Assembly (NCBI GenBank): GCA_031841125.1
Contig: CM063114.1
Coordinates: 496,001 to 560,000, forward strand
Direction of reading: 5' to 3'
Source: Acanthococcus lagerstroemiae
Taxonomy: Eukaryota; Arthropoda; Insecta; Hemiptera; Eriococcidae
DNA: 64,000 nt
A program made the translations under genes and the position numbers. Positions 19,800 to 31,547 of the stretch are shown here, in pieces; the stretch's first letter is position 1, and each line of letters opens with the position of its first letter. Below the pieces are notes generated by a model. The model was not told where the DNA came from. It did no database searches and worked only from the letters and a program-made list of their open reading frames with translations.

Positions 19800-20764
19800 G
19801 GGGAGCATGGGGAGAACTGAGACACTTTTTGGAAAACCGTTGTAAAATGACGTAGAACCACTATGGAAAGCTTTGAATAATTGCAACCTATAGTTACGTG
19901 ACTGAACTACAAACCCTCAGAAATTCAACTTCCTCGGGCCATTTCTAAAAATCCTACAGCCCTTCAAAAATTTTGTCTCATATCACCCCACGAGAATTTC
20001 AAAGGGAGCATTGACACAGTGCATGGGGAACAATGAGACAACACATGAAATACAGAAAATTCAATCAAATGATCATGTTACATAGTACAAAAAAGTATAA
20101 ATTTATTTTATATGGACATTACAATTATTAAATTAAACTTGACATTCTGAAATTGGAGAGGGGAAAAAAGTTGGGAAAATTGTAAATAGGGACCAATGAG
20201 ACAAAAACTGGGCAACTGATAAGGCCTCTCTGCGGGATGGTTTTCAAGTTTGGTTCAAAAAAATTTCCTGTAGGTGTTCAATGTATAGTAGTCAACACAT
20301 TTATTCAGTTTCGGTGGGTAAGATATTCATACATCGCAAAAATGCTGCATCAACGAAAATTTCTGATATTTTATCTAAAAAATCGTCTTATTGCTTCCTA
20401 ATGCGGCAAAAATGTTCAATCGCTTATAACTCGAAAACAACTTCCTGAAAAAAAAACGGTTTGGTACAGTTTGGTTACTAAATAGATCATATTTTAAAAA
20501 AGATATGATTTACTTAGCAAATACAAATTTTCTTTCTTGTGAACGTTTTTTCGTAAATGCCGAAAACTAAAAAATTTACCAAATTTCGATCACGTTATCA
20601 ATATCACAGCTACTAATCGATAGAACTGAAAATTTTTCTACGATAGTGTTAGCTTACTGGATAGTGACGAATATGTGATGCAATGTTGCCATTTATAGTT
20701 TGTAGTGTTGGCTAAATCAGCACTGTCTCATTGCTCCCTTGTCTCAGTTCTCCCCATGCTCCCC
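19800..20764. mobile_element. 965-bp non-autonomous element with TA target duplication
   Basis: Perfect terminal inverted repeats of about 24 bp (GGGGAGCATGGGGAGAACTG and complement) flanked by TA on both sides, inserted in an inverted satellite copy. GGGAACAATGAGACAA-like words recur inside at about 20025 and 20190, with an inverted copy at 20722. No open frame of note. The TA duplication suggests Tc1/mariner or pogo-type mobilisation. Confidence 0.85.
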
Positions 20765-20766
20765 TA

Positions 20767-21560
20767 CATCATGTCTTTTTTCGGATGGAAAAATTCACGG
20801 TGAGCTTCTGCTTCGGCGTTGGGGCTGATTACTCTATTTTTTGAGGCGAATTCGAATCCGTTGTCCAAACTGAGCTAGAGTGATTTTTTGACCCATTTTG
20901 ACCACATTTTGGAGTGTATCTTGGCAACGGAGCGACGCCGCCAAATTTGAACAACGAATTCGGAATCAGCGTGAAAAATTGAGTAGAAAACAGTCTTCAA
21001 TTGGAAAGTTTTGATGTTGTCAATTTTTTTAAAATAACTCCATTATATCATGTCTTTTTTTGGTTGAAAAAAATTTTTTTTCGGGAGAAGAGACATTCTT
21101 ATTCAAGAGTGTCTCCTCTATCCAAAACTTCAAACCGTTTCGCTCTAGCTATCTCCAATCAACAGTTTTTAGCGTTTTATCAGTTCGCCGTAGGAAGTTG
21201 GAGATCTAGAACACGTCAATTGGTGCGTGAGATGTTACGTGTTCACCGTGTTGAAGGCGTTACCACATTTTCGAGTGTATCTCGGCAACGGAGCGTCGGC
21301 ACCAAATTTGGACAACGAATTCGAACTCAGCGTGAAAAATTAAGTAGACAACAGTCTTTAATTCGAAATTTTAGATTTTTTCGAATTTTGAAAAATTTTT
21401 CATAATACAACAAACATCGTGTCTTTTTTAGAGCGAAAATATTTTCGGAGAGTTTCGGCTTCGATGCTGTTGCTAATTACTCAAATTTTCGAGACAAATT
21501 TGAATTCGCAGTCAAAATTGAGCTAGCCTCATCTTTTGACCCACTCGATCACATTTCCGA
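20767..21560 (-). repeat. Old inverted satellite copies
   Basis: Further diverged reverse-strand monomers (ATTTTTTGACCCATTTTGAC; CAACGGAGCGACGCCGCCAA) with a piece of the fold-back family at 21110-21260. No gene. Confidence 0.65.
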
Positions 21561-22060
21561 GTGTATTTTTGTGGCTAGTATAAAACGTATGATATCGTCT
21601 ATTTGTAACACTTTTGTATTCCATTACTGACCTTGTTAGCGTGTAAATGTGCAATTTATTGATAAATAAAAGAATCAGTGTGTTTCCATTCGTTGTAATG
21701 TTCTGATGTCAAAACCTCTATTCTGATATCACTAATGTTCAGTTGATGGCGTTTCTAGAAATATCAGGGTCATGTGTTCTAGAGCTGTACTTATGAGCCT
21801 TGCCAACCCGGGAAAAAAAAGGATGCCACGTGAATTTTGTTTAGCTGATATAAAATATAAACTGAACGAAGTACAATTAAAAGAAACACGTCTTCATTTG
21901 ATTGTTATACTGATACTTTCTTGATTCTCTGGCATAATATACGATTTTCTTAAGAGTCCCACAATCTGTTGTGAATGATATAGCCGCAATTATTATAGCA
22001 CATTAAGCGAGCAAATTATCCAGGCTTCTAACTTCACCGGACCCCCGACACCCTTACTAT
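21561..22060. other. Unassigned AT-rich stretch
   Basis: About 500 bp in which I recognise no gene or repeat family. Confidence 0.3.
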
Positions 22061-22935
22061 CAGAAACCGGTTAAGAGAAACGTGCTTAAGAGAATAACTC
22101 GCTTAGTAGAATAAAACGGGCTGGGACGGAACGGCTGCATACTTTTACATGTAAATTTCTTCGCATATACTGTAATTAAGGCTTCGTTTAGTAAAATAAA
22201 ACATACGTATCATTTTCGCTTATTTGATGCATTCTAAATGTACTTTGCATGATCTTTCCTGGTACAGTACGTACCCTGCTTATCGATAATGATACGTACA
22301 GTATTTTTATGATAGAAGCACACAGTGTAGAGTTTCGTGCAAACGATATGGCAAAGAAAACGTCCCTCTTAGATGCATTACATTTGCTTATGTGGGCTTG
22401 GGACTCTGTGTCTACTTGTACAGTACAAAATTGCTTCAGGAAAGGGGGCCTCAATGTGAACGAAGGCAGTGTAGAGGATGAAGAAGATCTCACATTTGAC
22501 GACATTCCAAAGGCGGAGTTTGAGGAATGAAGTACAATTGACGACGGGCTTCAGATGTCTTATGTACCTTCTGAAGAAGAGTTGTGCTCTAGGATTATGA
22601 ATCGCGATACAGAACAAGATGAGAGTGACAACGATGAAGAAGTTCTTCAACCCCCAACAACCCACCGGGAAATTCGACACGCACTAGAAATCCTTAGACG
22701 AGGCGTTCAACATCATGGAGACGATTTCCAATTACATTATGAATACGAAAAACATATCTCAACTATCATTAATACTGCCTCGAAACAGACGACGATTTTT
22801 TCTCGAAGTCAACTAAAGAGTGTTAAGGTATACTGTACGCATTGTCTTTTTTAAACTTCTTGGTTAATAGAATTTACCGGTCAGTAGAATAAATTTGCTT
22901 TGGACCAACCTGATTCTCTTAACCGACTTTTACTG
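22061..22935 (+). mobile_element. Decayed pogo/Tigger-type DNA transposon
   Basis: The right end reads CCGACTTTTACTG followed by TA. The left end, CAGAAACCGGTTAAGAGAA, matches its complement CAGTAAAAGTCGGTTAAGAG with several differences. The interior keeps the 3' part of a transposase gene. Total about 875 bp against over 2 kb for intact relatives, so most of the coding region is deleted. Confidence 0.75.
22249..22854 (+). pseudogene. Pogo/Tigger transposase, C-terminal remnant
   Basis: The segment KKTSLLDALHLLMWAWDSVS followed by TVQNCFRKGGL is the characteristic post-catalytic part of pogo/Tigger (DDE_1) transposases. A TGA at 22528-22530 interrupts the reading. A second open stretch (22555-22854, EEELCSRIMNRDTEQDESDN) continues the acidic C-terminal tail in the same phase. 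The HTH and DDD catalytic parts are absent. A relic. Confidence 0.75.
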
Positions 22936-25071
22936 TAATGACAGATTGAAAATTAGCGAGAAGCAAACTATGGGAGGTAGACAAAACGGAAAAAATGTTG
23001 CTTCTCGCAAAAGAAGTTCCAACTTACCTTCATGTTGCAAGAAATAATCTCCTCGCATCAAAATTTCAAACCATATTGCTCTAGCTGTCTCCTGTCCCAA
23101 GTCATTCGCATTTTTCCACCCAGGAAATGGAAACTGTCGAATTTGTATAAAGGTATTATTGTGGTTGCATATGTAATACGTTGAAGGCGTTACAAATTCT
23201 ATTGAAAATTTGCAAGATACGCAGAAAAACTGAAACTTTACCAGAACCATGACACTCTTACTCTGTCAAAATGAAGGTAATGAAAAGTTAGAATTTCTCT
23301 TGCGAGAAGCAAAATTTTCTCAGGTTTTCTCTATCTCTAATGATTCTCAAGGAAAATGAGCGTTTTTAGGTGAAACCGCAAATTTGTCAGAAAAGATCTC
23401 GTCTCGCCAAAATTTCATACCGCTTCGCTCTAGCTACCTCCAGTACAAAATTATTTGTTTTTCCATACAGAAAATAGAAAATGATGAATTTGTACATTGA
23501 TGTTATTTGGTTTGGGTTGCACATTCCATATGTCAGAGGCGCTACAAATTCTATCAAAGATTTGCAAAATAATATACTCGTAGGTAGTAAAACGCCGATT
23601 GTCCCGACTAATTGGGACCAGAGGCTTTCCGGATAACCGAAATATGTGCTTATTTTATAGAGGAAAACACATTTTGATGGAAAATAGCCCAAAAAATTAG
23701 CTCATTGGTTTCAGAATTCCTTGATTTATCCAGGAAATTTGAATAGACTGAATAAGTTAGACTAGAAAGAAAAAAAAGAAGAGGTTTTGCCTAGAAATCG
23801 GGGCCCTGATTATCTATTTTTTTCTTCTTTCGGCGTTCCGGATAGTTGGTGTTTTATAGTGTAGGCAGAAAAACGAAAACTTCACCAGAACCCTGGCACT
23901 ATGAGACAATTTCGAATAGCCGGACATTTTTCATTTTCTTGGTGGAAAAACGCGAATAACTTTGGACTAGAGATAGCTAGAGCAAAACGGTTTGAAATTT
24001 TGGTAAGGTATTTCGGATCAGTCTGTTGTCTGTTCTGCCCTACAGGCAAAGGTTCAAAAATGAATTATTCCTTTACACAGGACGTTTACGGGAAACTGAA
24101 ACGGAACATTTCGTTTACAGCAAGCGGCAATGTAAACAAAATATTCAGTTTTGTACCTCCGCCTGTGAGGATCTCTGCGAAATGAAACTGAAAACAAGTC
24201 ACCCAAATTCGGTGCTTTACATTGGTCATTCAAGTGGCATCTTCTACACACATTCTCTTTTAGTCCAACAATCTATTGGTTGTCTGTAATAGATAGATAA
24301 GGTAATAGATGCCTGTATGTATTGCGGGTAGCTAGTAGCTACACCCATATCCGTCTATTTCGCCCCGCCTCTCTCTCCCACTGCTGAACATCCACGATTC
24401 CGCGATCGATGGTGATCGACTTGAGCCACTATAATATTTTGCCTTGCGCGCTCCTCACGCGGTCATCCACGTCTCCATGTAACCCCCTGAGTCTTTCCAT
24501 AACTCATAGTGACAGGTAAGTGGTAATCCTCCCACAATGAATATTAACTTCGAGACCTGTTGAAAAGATGCGATAGCGAATGCCCTCTACCCTCCTATCC
24601 CCCTCTAATGGCGTGGTCTCGGTAGAATTGCATCGCGGCACCGAGCACATTGGAATACACAGCTCCCTCTTGCCGGAATGATAAGTTCGAACAGTAATAA
24701 AATAAAAATAGAAGGTCTGTACGTTTATTATTTGAAGTAGGTAAGAACCTAATGGGTAATTTATTCAATTCTGGAAAAGAGATCTCCATTTGTCCAGTGG
24801 ACTTTGGACTCCGGTCAGTAAAGCGTAAAATTTGGTTTTTCGAGACGATATTCTTGGTCGCATAAAGTTGAGCTATGTACTTATTGAAAAATATTCGTTT
24901 TATTGCAAGTTCCTCCGCAAAACTCGATTAAATACATATTTTGTAAGCTTTTATAAAGGTAAATTATACGTAAAGATAAAACAATAATTTAAAAAACGAA
25001 TAAGTTAGGTAAGAGTACGAATAAAGTCGGAATTATTTTTCTCTTTCTCTTCTTCTTCTTCTTCTTCTTCT
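22936..25071. other. Intergenic, old repeats only
   Basis: Contains diverged fold-back family copies (23030-23230, 23390-23590, 23920-24010) and otherwise unassigned DNA. A TTC repeat lies at about 25040-25073, at the 3' end of the Takeout-like gene. Confidence 0.4.
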
Positions 25072-25618
25072 TCAAGAAGACACGAAATTATTACTATTAG
25101 ATTTTTCTTTGAACTCGTGAATAACGCCGACGAAATCTTTGGTGTTCAATTTGTTAAATACGAGTTCGGAATACAACAGCGTTAGCCGATTAATGAAATC
25201 GTTAATAGCTGGTTTGAAATAATTATGAAGCGGCGGTATGACTACGGTCAATACTTCACTCACCACTGTGCTCACGTCTTCGTCATTCAGTAGATTCTTA
25301 ATCTCGAACTTGGAACTGTTGATCGATTGATCCCACTTGATCTTATCTAACTCCATGTATTCGCCGGTATTCACTTTTTTCAGCGTGAAATTAGCTTGTA
25401 TTTTGAAATCAACGATTAACCATTTGAACGATCCATTTCCGTAAATATCGAAGTCGTACTGCTTAAGATAGCAAGTTGAATTGTACAAGCCCGATATTTC
25501 TAAACGAGGGATACGAATAACGAATTCGATGTACAAATTGTTTTCCGAGATGTACAAGTGATCCAGTGTCATGTTCTTTAGGTGTTCAACTTGTAAGTTC
25601 TTCATATACCCGCGAGTC
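25072..25618 (-). CDS. Takeout-like gene, exon 3
   Basis: Acceptor TTTTAAAG. Its first codons read TRGYMKNLQVEHL, so the internal Met at 25605 is not the start. It ends NSNNFVSS, then TAA at 25072-25074. It carries most of the JHBP domain. Confidence 0.88.
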
Positions 25619-28330
25619 CTTTAAAAGTAACGTTTCTATTCAAAACAGGTAAGTAGGTACACCTAAGTATGTAAATACATGTGTATACCTACGCTAGGCT
25701 CTAGCCAAGCAATAGACTACCTACATGAGAATCTGTTACAGTTGCAGCGTAACTGAAATTCCGTGAATTATTCACTTACTGTCCGCGTCCTAATTATCGA
25801 TTGAAACCCATCGCATCTCTTGCCAGGAGTTTTCATCTCGATAAATAGCAGAAAAGACGAACAAATATACGTTTTGAGGGAAACACTTCACTGGTGTACG
25901 CTTTATAGAACCCCGTGTAGTATATACGTACTTATGTGTCAACAAGAAACGAATTTTTTGGGAAAAGAGAAGAGGAATATGCGATTTTGTCTCCGCTACT
26001 TATTACGGTAATGGAGTTTCCCTCCTCCGCAGATGAGGGGTTTCAATATAAAAAAATAAATCAATGATTTCAAATGGTAACAGGTTTCTAACGCATTTTC
26101 TTGTAGAGATATCAAAAGTGATTCTAATTTGTGGCGCAAAGTTAGAAGAAATTTTTTAATGGATCATCAGTAAACTGATGACGTGTATCTACACTGCATG
26201 CAGATACATCGGTACATGGATATGTCTTATGACTACGGAACGTTTTCCACGCACTCAGTCAACATAGGAGTGCCGACGTCGATTAACTCTCGGCAGTAAC
26301 TGCAAATGAATTCGAGAAAATCTACAAAAAATCGAAACTTTGCCGTAAAAACGCGCACATTGAAACACTGGGATAATACAAAACCAAAAGTGTTTCCCGT
26401 ATTCAGTCGTCGTACAACAAAAACTAAAAATATTCTGGCAGTAGTCGGTCATTCTTGGTCAAATCCGTCGAGTTAGTCGGTAAAACGTGCCATCTTTTGT
26501 TCGCAGAGGGCCAGCGATAAGACATATCCATGTCAAAATACGTCGTTAGAGTCGAATTGGTAAAACGAATTACAATTTTATCAATTAAATGCAAGATCGA
26601 GTTTACCATTCGATTGATAAGCGCGCATGACCGAAAAAATGGACTCGATCAGAAAGAAAAGCTGAAATTTCCCATCGCTTCTTCTCCGGGTCTCTATTAC
26701 AGAATATCATTGCAGCTTCGTGTCGAACAGTTACGAGTACGAAAACGATTATGTACCCCTATCCCTATGCAGGATGGGTAGCGTAAGGTACCTAAACAAG
26801 TTTCTCCTCCATCAGGTCCGTCGTTCGGAACTAATAATATTATTTTATGTACATATATGTCGCAGTTTCTATAAAACGGGGTAACTTTGTCGATCAATCG
26901 AGGTCTCAGAAAACGCGAAAAAAGAAAAACAAAATTTTTTGGTCGAAAAAATCAATTTTGAGATTTTGATCGATTTCTATAGAAAAAACATCGCAACAAC
27001 GGAGAGACAAAATTTACGCGCGTGAGAGAGAAGAGGAAGAAAGTTCTTAAACTTTGTAAGCAGTTTAATGTTGGCTCTTATGAAGAAAACACAAAAAACG
27101 CTATTTTCTAATAAAAAATTTCGAGTTTCACAAAAAATGAAGAGGAACGAAGTAGAAGCCCTTGTAATTTCCTTTCAGCTGACACCTATTTCATATCTTC
27201 CAGTTGAATATTTTTTCTCTCATAACGCTGCGTTGAATTTTATCAACTTTGTAGGCAAATTACGGCAAACGATATGCAACCGCCTTAGCGGGAAAAGCCT
27301 TACAGCAGAAGTGTCTCTAGCCGTCTGTGACACACTTCAATTAGCCTTTTAACATACACATTTTGACAAGCTTCGTTCACGCCTATATTCCCGGCTTAGT
27401 TTTCATAGTGTACCTACTGCGACCTCAGTGCCCTACACACGTTTTAGTATTCTACGTTGGTAAGTGACTCCTATCCTATGATGAGACTTTTGAAAACGAA
27501 AATACTGGAGCGCGCTACAAAGATAACGAGATTGTATGCATACAGTAATTACGTAGTGTATTATACGTCAGTAGGTATAGTTCATATCCGAATCTTTCTT
27601 TATGGAAACCACCGAAAACAAACCGAAACAACAATGTGGTCAGAATTACCATGAAAATTACTACCGAGCCCAGTTGACGAGGGTCGAGGGTACCTCTAAG
27701 TTAGATACGTTCGATGGAATATTTTTTAGATGATGAAAAAAGGTTCGTCGTTTGCTGTGGACAGAAGGAAGGTGGAATTTGGTTCGGACATTGGACTATA
27801 CATAGACTTATACCTACATTCTAAAACTCACTTAATAACGTCGATCATTTCATAATTCAAAGTCTGTTCGTTAATACGCAATGGATCGTCGATTATGTTT
27901 CGAAATCCTTCAAACGCCGACTCGAGAATACTACGGTCTACTTTCAGGTTAGCGGGACTAGCTAACGAGTGGTTCTGTATTTTCAAATTGATGTTGTGCA
28001 GAAATTCTGAAACGACAACATGACATTATTAATCACACACCATCTTCACCGAAGTCAGAAAACAGCGAACAGTTCGCATTTCTCACAGTCGCGTCACAAC
28101 GGAAACTCATATATTCAAAGTAAGTAGGTATACATATACTTAATATTTCAAAACGAATTCCGACCGAGCTGAGCTCTGGTAGACGAAATACACTAATTAT
28201 TCGCCAAAACGACAATAGTGTCTCTACTCATCGTAGTTGACTTACTTCCAATGTTGGTGTGCAGAAGGAAACTTTCAGCCGAAACGAACAAACAGAAAAT
28301 ACCGAGACAAAGCGAAGTATAATTATTCAT
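25072..28330 (-). CDS. Takeout/JHBP-family secreted protein, three exons (268 aa)
   Basis: Members bind small hydrophobic ligands such as juvenile hormone in haemolymph or tissues; the ligand here is unknown. Exons 28330-28246, 28006-27832 and 25618-25072 join in frame (807 nt with stop). Residues 1-18 form a signal peptide (MNNYTSLCLGIFCLFVSA). The rest follows the JHBP pattern: an N-terminal helix; the amphipathic strand run LQVEHLKNMTLDHLYI; FVIRIPRLEISGLYNSTCYL; a long strand with GNGSFKWLIVDFKIQA; and a C-terminal helix (IPPLHNYFKPAINDFINRLT). The length fits the family (about 240-270). Oddity: the mature part has a single cysteine, so the usual N-terminal disulfide is missing. Not recognised as a named orthologue. 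Confidence 0.85.
25619..27831 (-). other. Intron 2 of the Takeout-like gene
   Basis: About 2.2 kb, GT at the 27831 side and AG at 25619-25620. No repeats or nested genes recognised. Confidence 0.6.
27832..28006 (-). CDS. Takeout-like gene, exon 2
   Basis: Acceptor GTCGTTTCAG, donor GTGAGTT in phase 2. It reads FLHNINLKIQNHSLASPANL and ends NYEMIDVI, an N-terminal JHBP helix region. Confidence 0.8.
28246..28330 (-). CDS. Takeout-like gene, exon 1
   Basis: ATG at 28330; 28 codons with the signal peptide; ends in phase 1 before GTAAGTC. Confidence 0.8.
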
Positions 28331-29094
28331 ATTGCGAGCACTGACGGCGACTGCGGCTCGTATTACTGCAAGTATTTATCGAATGCGAAAACACACACGA
28401 ATGAATCTTTCATATAGTAATTATTTTTGTTTCTGCATAGTACTTATATTTTGCCAATAAATCTAGTTAAAATTCATTTACAGATAATTAAGATGACGCG
28501 ATACGGTATTAATAACTGACGAGCACTGAACCGCCGCTTATGGTATGTACCAGAAAAATATAGAAAATACATATTATGTAGGTATATAACATTATACATA
28601 TTTATTTGTACGTACTGATGTACCTACTTCTAATCTTTTCGCATTATCATCTCCATATCGCGGTTTCCGTAGCAAGCTGATATTACGAGGAGTATTTACT
28701 AGTTCCAATTGATGAAAAGAGGATGCGCGATTGCCGCCAGTCTACCGCTCCATAACAACACAGTCGCCGACGCATCTCGGATACGTGGACTTGAACGCAT
28801 TCGACACTCCATATCCGTAGGGCCGAGATATCGGGTTAATAGGGATATAGGACAGGGGTTGGTGACCTTTTCTAACTGATAGGCCGCCGTTCTCATCGAA
28901 CGAATCACACAACAAATATTCGAAAATAATACCTAGCTGAAAACTAAGCTGTCTCGAATAATGAATGCTACGAGACCGATGCGATACAATTGTGATAATG
29001 TAAGACCATCGTACTCGAATACTTCCGACACCATGGCCACCGCGCCGATTCTTCACTGGTTAGTATTTGAACGAGTCACAATGTGATAGATAAC

Positions 29095-29262
29095 AGGGGG
29101 CCGCACCAGAAACGCAAATAGGGCTCAAAACTAGGGGGGCTTCAGTCCCCGTATTATGAAGCAACATCACCCCTCCGCATCATTTTCTTTGATAATTTCT
29201 CAGTGTTTGATGGGGCCAAGCCCCCCACTATTTGCGCCTATGGCCCGCACATTATGAAGGAG
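29095..29262. mobile_element. Possible fold-back MITE
   Basis: GCAAATAGGGCTCAAAACTA near the left and its rough complement CCCCACTATTTGCGCC near 29228-29243 form an imperfect inverted repeat with GGGGGG/CCCCCC cores. The ends are not exactly placed. Confidence 0.4.
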
Positions 29263-30250
29263 GAACTTCAGATCACCGCCGCTACTACCTCAAAAAATGA
29301 TTGAATTTTCTAATCGGCATAAAAGTCTTAAAAAACTCACCAGTAAAACGAAGGGGATAAAGTTTTAGACATTTTTTTATTCTATTCCCCTCCTTCCTAT
29401 CTACCGCCGAAATGGTTTTCAGCTACACCACTGACAAGTAATGTTGTTTTTTAGAGTGACGTAATAAAAAAACGGGGTTGTCAGTAAAACCTGCCTTTTG
29501 AACAAAAAGGCTACATGAACGTGTACCGACCCAGTTTGATTTTCTAACATACCTTTACCTAACTTCGCTTATTTGTCTTCCGTAACAATAAAAAACAAAA
29601 TCCATAATTAAATGGAGAATACCATAGGCGAGATTTTTTTTTATACGGTCGTTCGTACAATGGTTTAGCGTATCGAGAGATTTCTGTTCTAATTTGTGTA
29701 TAACCTTACTGTATCGGATACAGCTATCAGGAATGGTAAGGGCGTGAAGATCACAAATATGTACCAATTTCGAAATAAGGTACGTACAAATATCCGATGT
29801 CGGTGTTTTGAGGGTTTAAAAAGGGTCTAATTTGTTTGTTTTTTTTGTTTTTTAAATCACATTTTGATACTATTTTGAAAGTTGAAACACACGCGCACGC
29901 TAGTCTTCCTCCACTGAGTTTCAGAATTTTAGTCAAGAGCAAAAAGAAACGAATTCTCTGCGCGAGTATTTATATCCACATTTCGGTCAAGTAATAATAA
30001 AACGCAAAATAAATTCTATGAAAATTATGCGAGTGAAGGGTATGCCATCGATTCGAAAACAAAATATTTTTATGCGAGGAGGGTTACGATCCTAGACAGA
30101 TGGCGAACGAAATAAAAACTGATCAGATAAATCACAGAATATAATAAGCACAAGAAATAGGCAAACGGTAAATTACTTTACTACAAAAATAGAAATAATT
30201 TAAAAAAATAAATAAATAAATAAATAAAACGCGATAATGATAATAACAGT

Positions 30251-31220
30251 TAGGGATAGGATTTATATGCAAAAATACATATTTTGTTCTACAGGTTTAT
30301 ACTTCCAATAAAGACGAAGTTTTCTCTTTCAGAACTTATTTACCTAGATATACGTTCATATCTTGATTTCATCTGCATATTTTACCTTTTTAAATGCATA
30401 TTGCCTATATTTCAACTTTTCCTTAGATTTTTGCAATAAATTTTCCCCTTTTTTTCATACATGTATTTCGAGATAACTTTTACAAATTTGAGAGAATTTT
30501 CTTTCCACATTTGATTTCCCTTGGCTACATTTGTACTTGGAAACACACAATGCAACTGTGCAAAGTCAAATGCAGAGTACGAAGGAGTGATGTAGTAATA
30601 CGACACTGACGTGAATAAACCTCCTAGGTATAAAAAAACTTGTTTTTTCATAATAATAATAAAATAATAATAATAATAATTGAAAATAATAATAATAATA
30701 ATTTAAAAAAAAAAAAACGATGTTCTAAAAATTTATTTTAATAGTTAGTTATTGCTGTAAGTTGCCGTCACAGAACACATTATAGGCCTAGTAAGTCATT
30801 TAGCATTGTAAAAAAAATTCATATCTCGCTTTTCAAACAGAACGACTAAATGCCGCCGAAATTGTACTTACGAGGTTTGTTCACGTCAACAGCGAATTAT
30901 AATATCGTACGTCATATTGAATTGATCCCTTGATCCGCCTATCCTGGCGCAGACCCAATCGGGGTAGTTCCAGATTGGAAGTGCAGTGTCCCAGAGCCAA
31001 TTTGATGTGCGTATACCGTCATACGCCTCACCATCATCGAATATATTAAATTGAACTTTCAAAAATCTGTTAAATGATACTCATATTGCATTCGCGTATT
31101 TTTTGCATATTCAACACATACTTCGCCTCAAATGCATATTTAATGAATATTTGACAAAAAATAAATGCGTATTGTGTCGCATATTTGGCCGTTTCAATAT
31201 GCACATAAATCCTAGCCCTA
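30251..31220. mobile_element. hAT-like non-autonomous element (970 bp)
   Basis: Imperfect terminal repeats TAGGGATAGGATTTATATGC / CACATAAATCCTAGCCCTA. Many TGCATATTT words lie just inside both ends, the same subterminal word seen in the 52102-52649 element. Flanks ATAACAGT and ATAAAAAT match at six of eight bases, possibly a decayed 8-bp duplication. No gene. The (AAT)n tract at 30655-30710 is internal. Confidence 0.6.
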
Positions 31221-31452
31221 ATAAAAATAGTAGATTATATACTGATGACAATAATAAAAATAAGTAATAATAATGAAATCAATGATTTTCTTCGTTATTT
31301 TACAAGAATTGAATTTTTTTTACATTTTTACAACATCGTACAATTTAACCGATTACTATTTACGATGGATCCGAGACGGCATCCTTATGAATTGTGAAAA
31401 GGTACGAAAAATAAGCGACTATAAATGCTTGGATTTTTAGTTACGGTTATAC

Positions 31453-31547
31453 GTCACAGCTTCCAAATTCGTCATCAATAGTGATACATACCCCCTTCTT
31501 TACTCTAGATCCATCGTTATTGTCTCCTGTTCCTCTTTCCACCCAGA
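31453..31547 (-). CDS. Possible terminal exon of an unidentified gene
   Basis: After a T-rich tract and ATCAG acceptor the minus strand reads LWVERGTGDNNDGSRVKKGV in one frame, ends EFGSCDV and stops with TAA. It is only about 31 codons and no partner exon was found, so this may be chance. It lies between the Takeout-like gene and Fas1. Confidence 0.22.
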
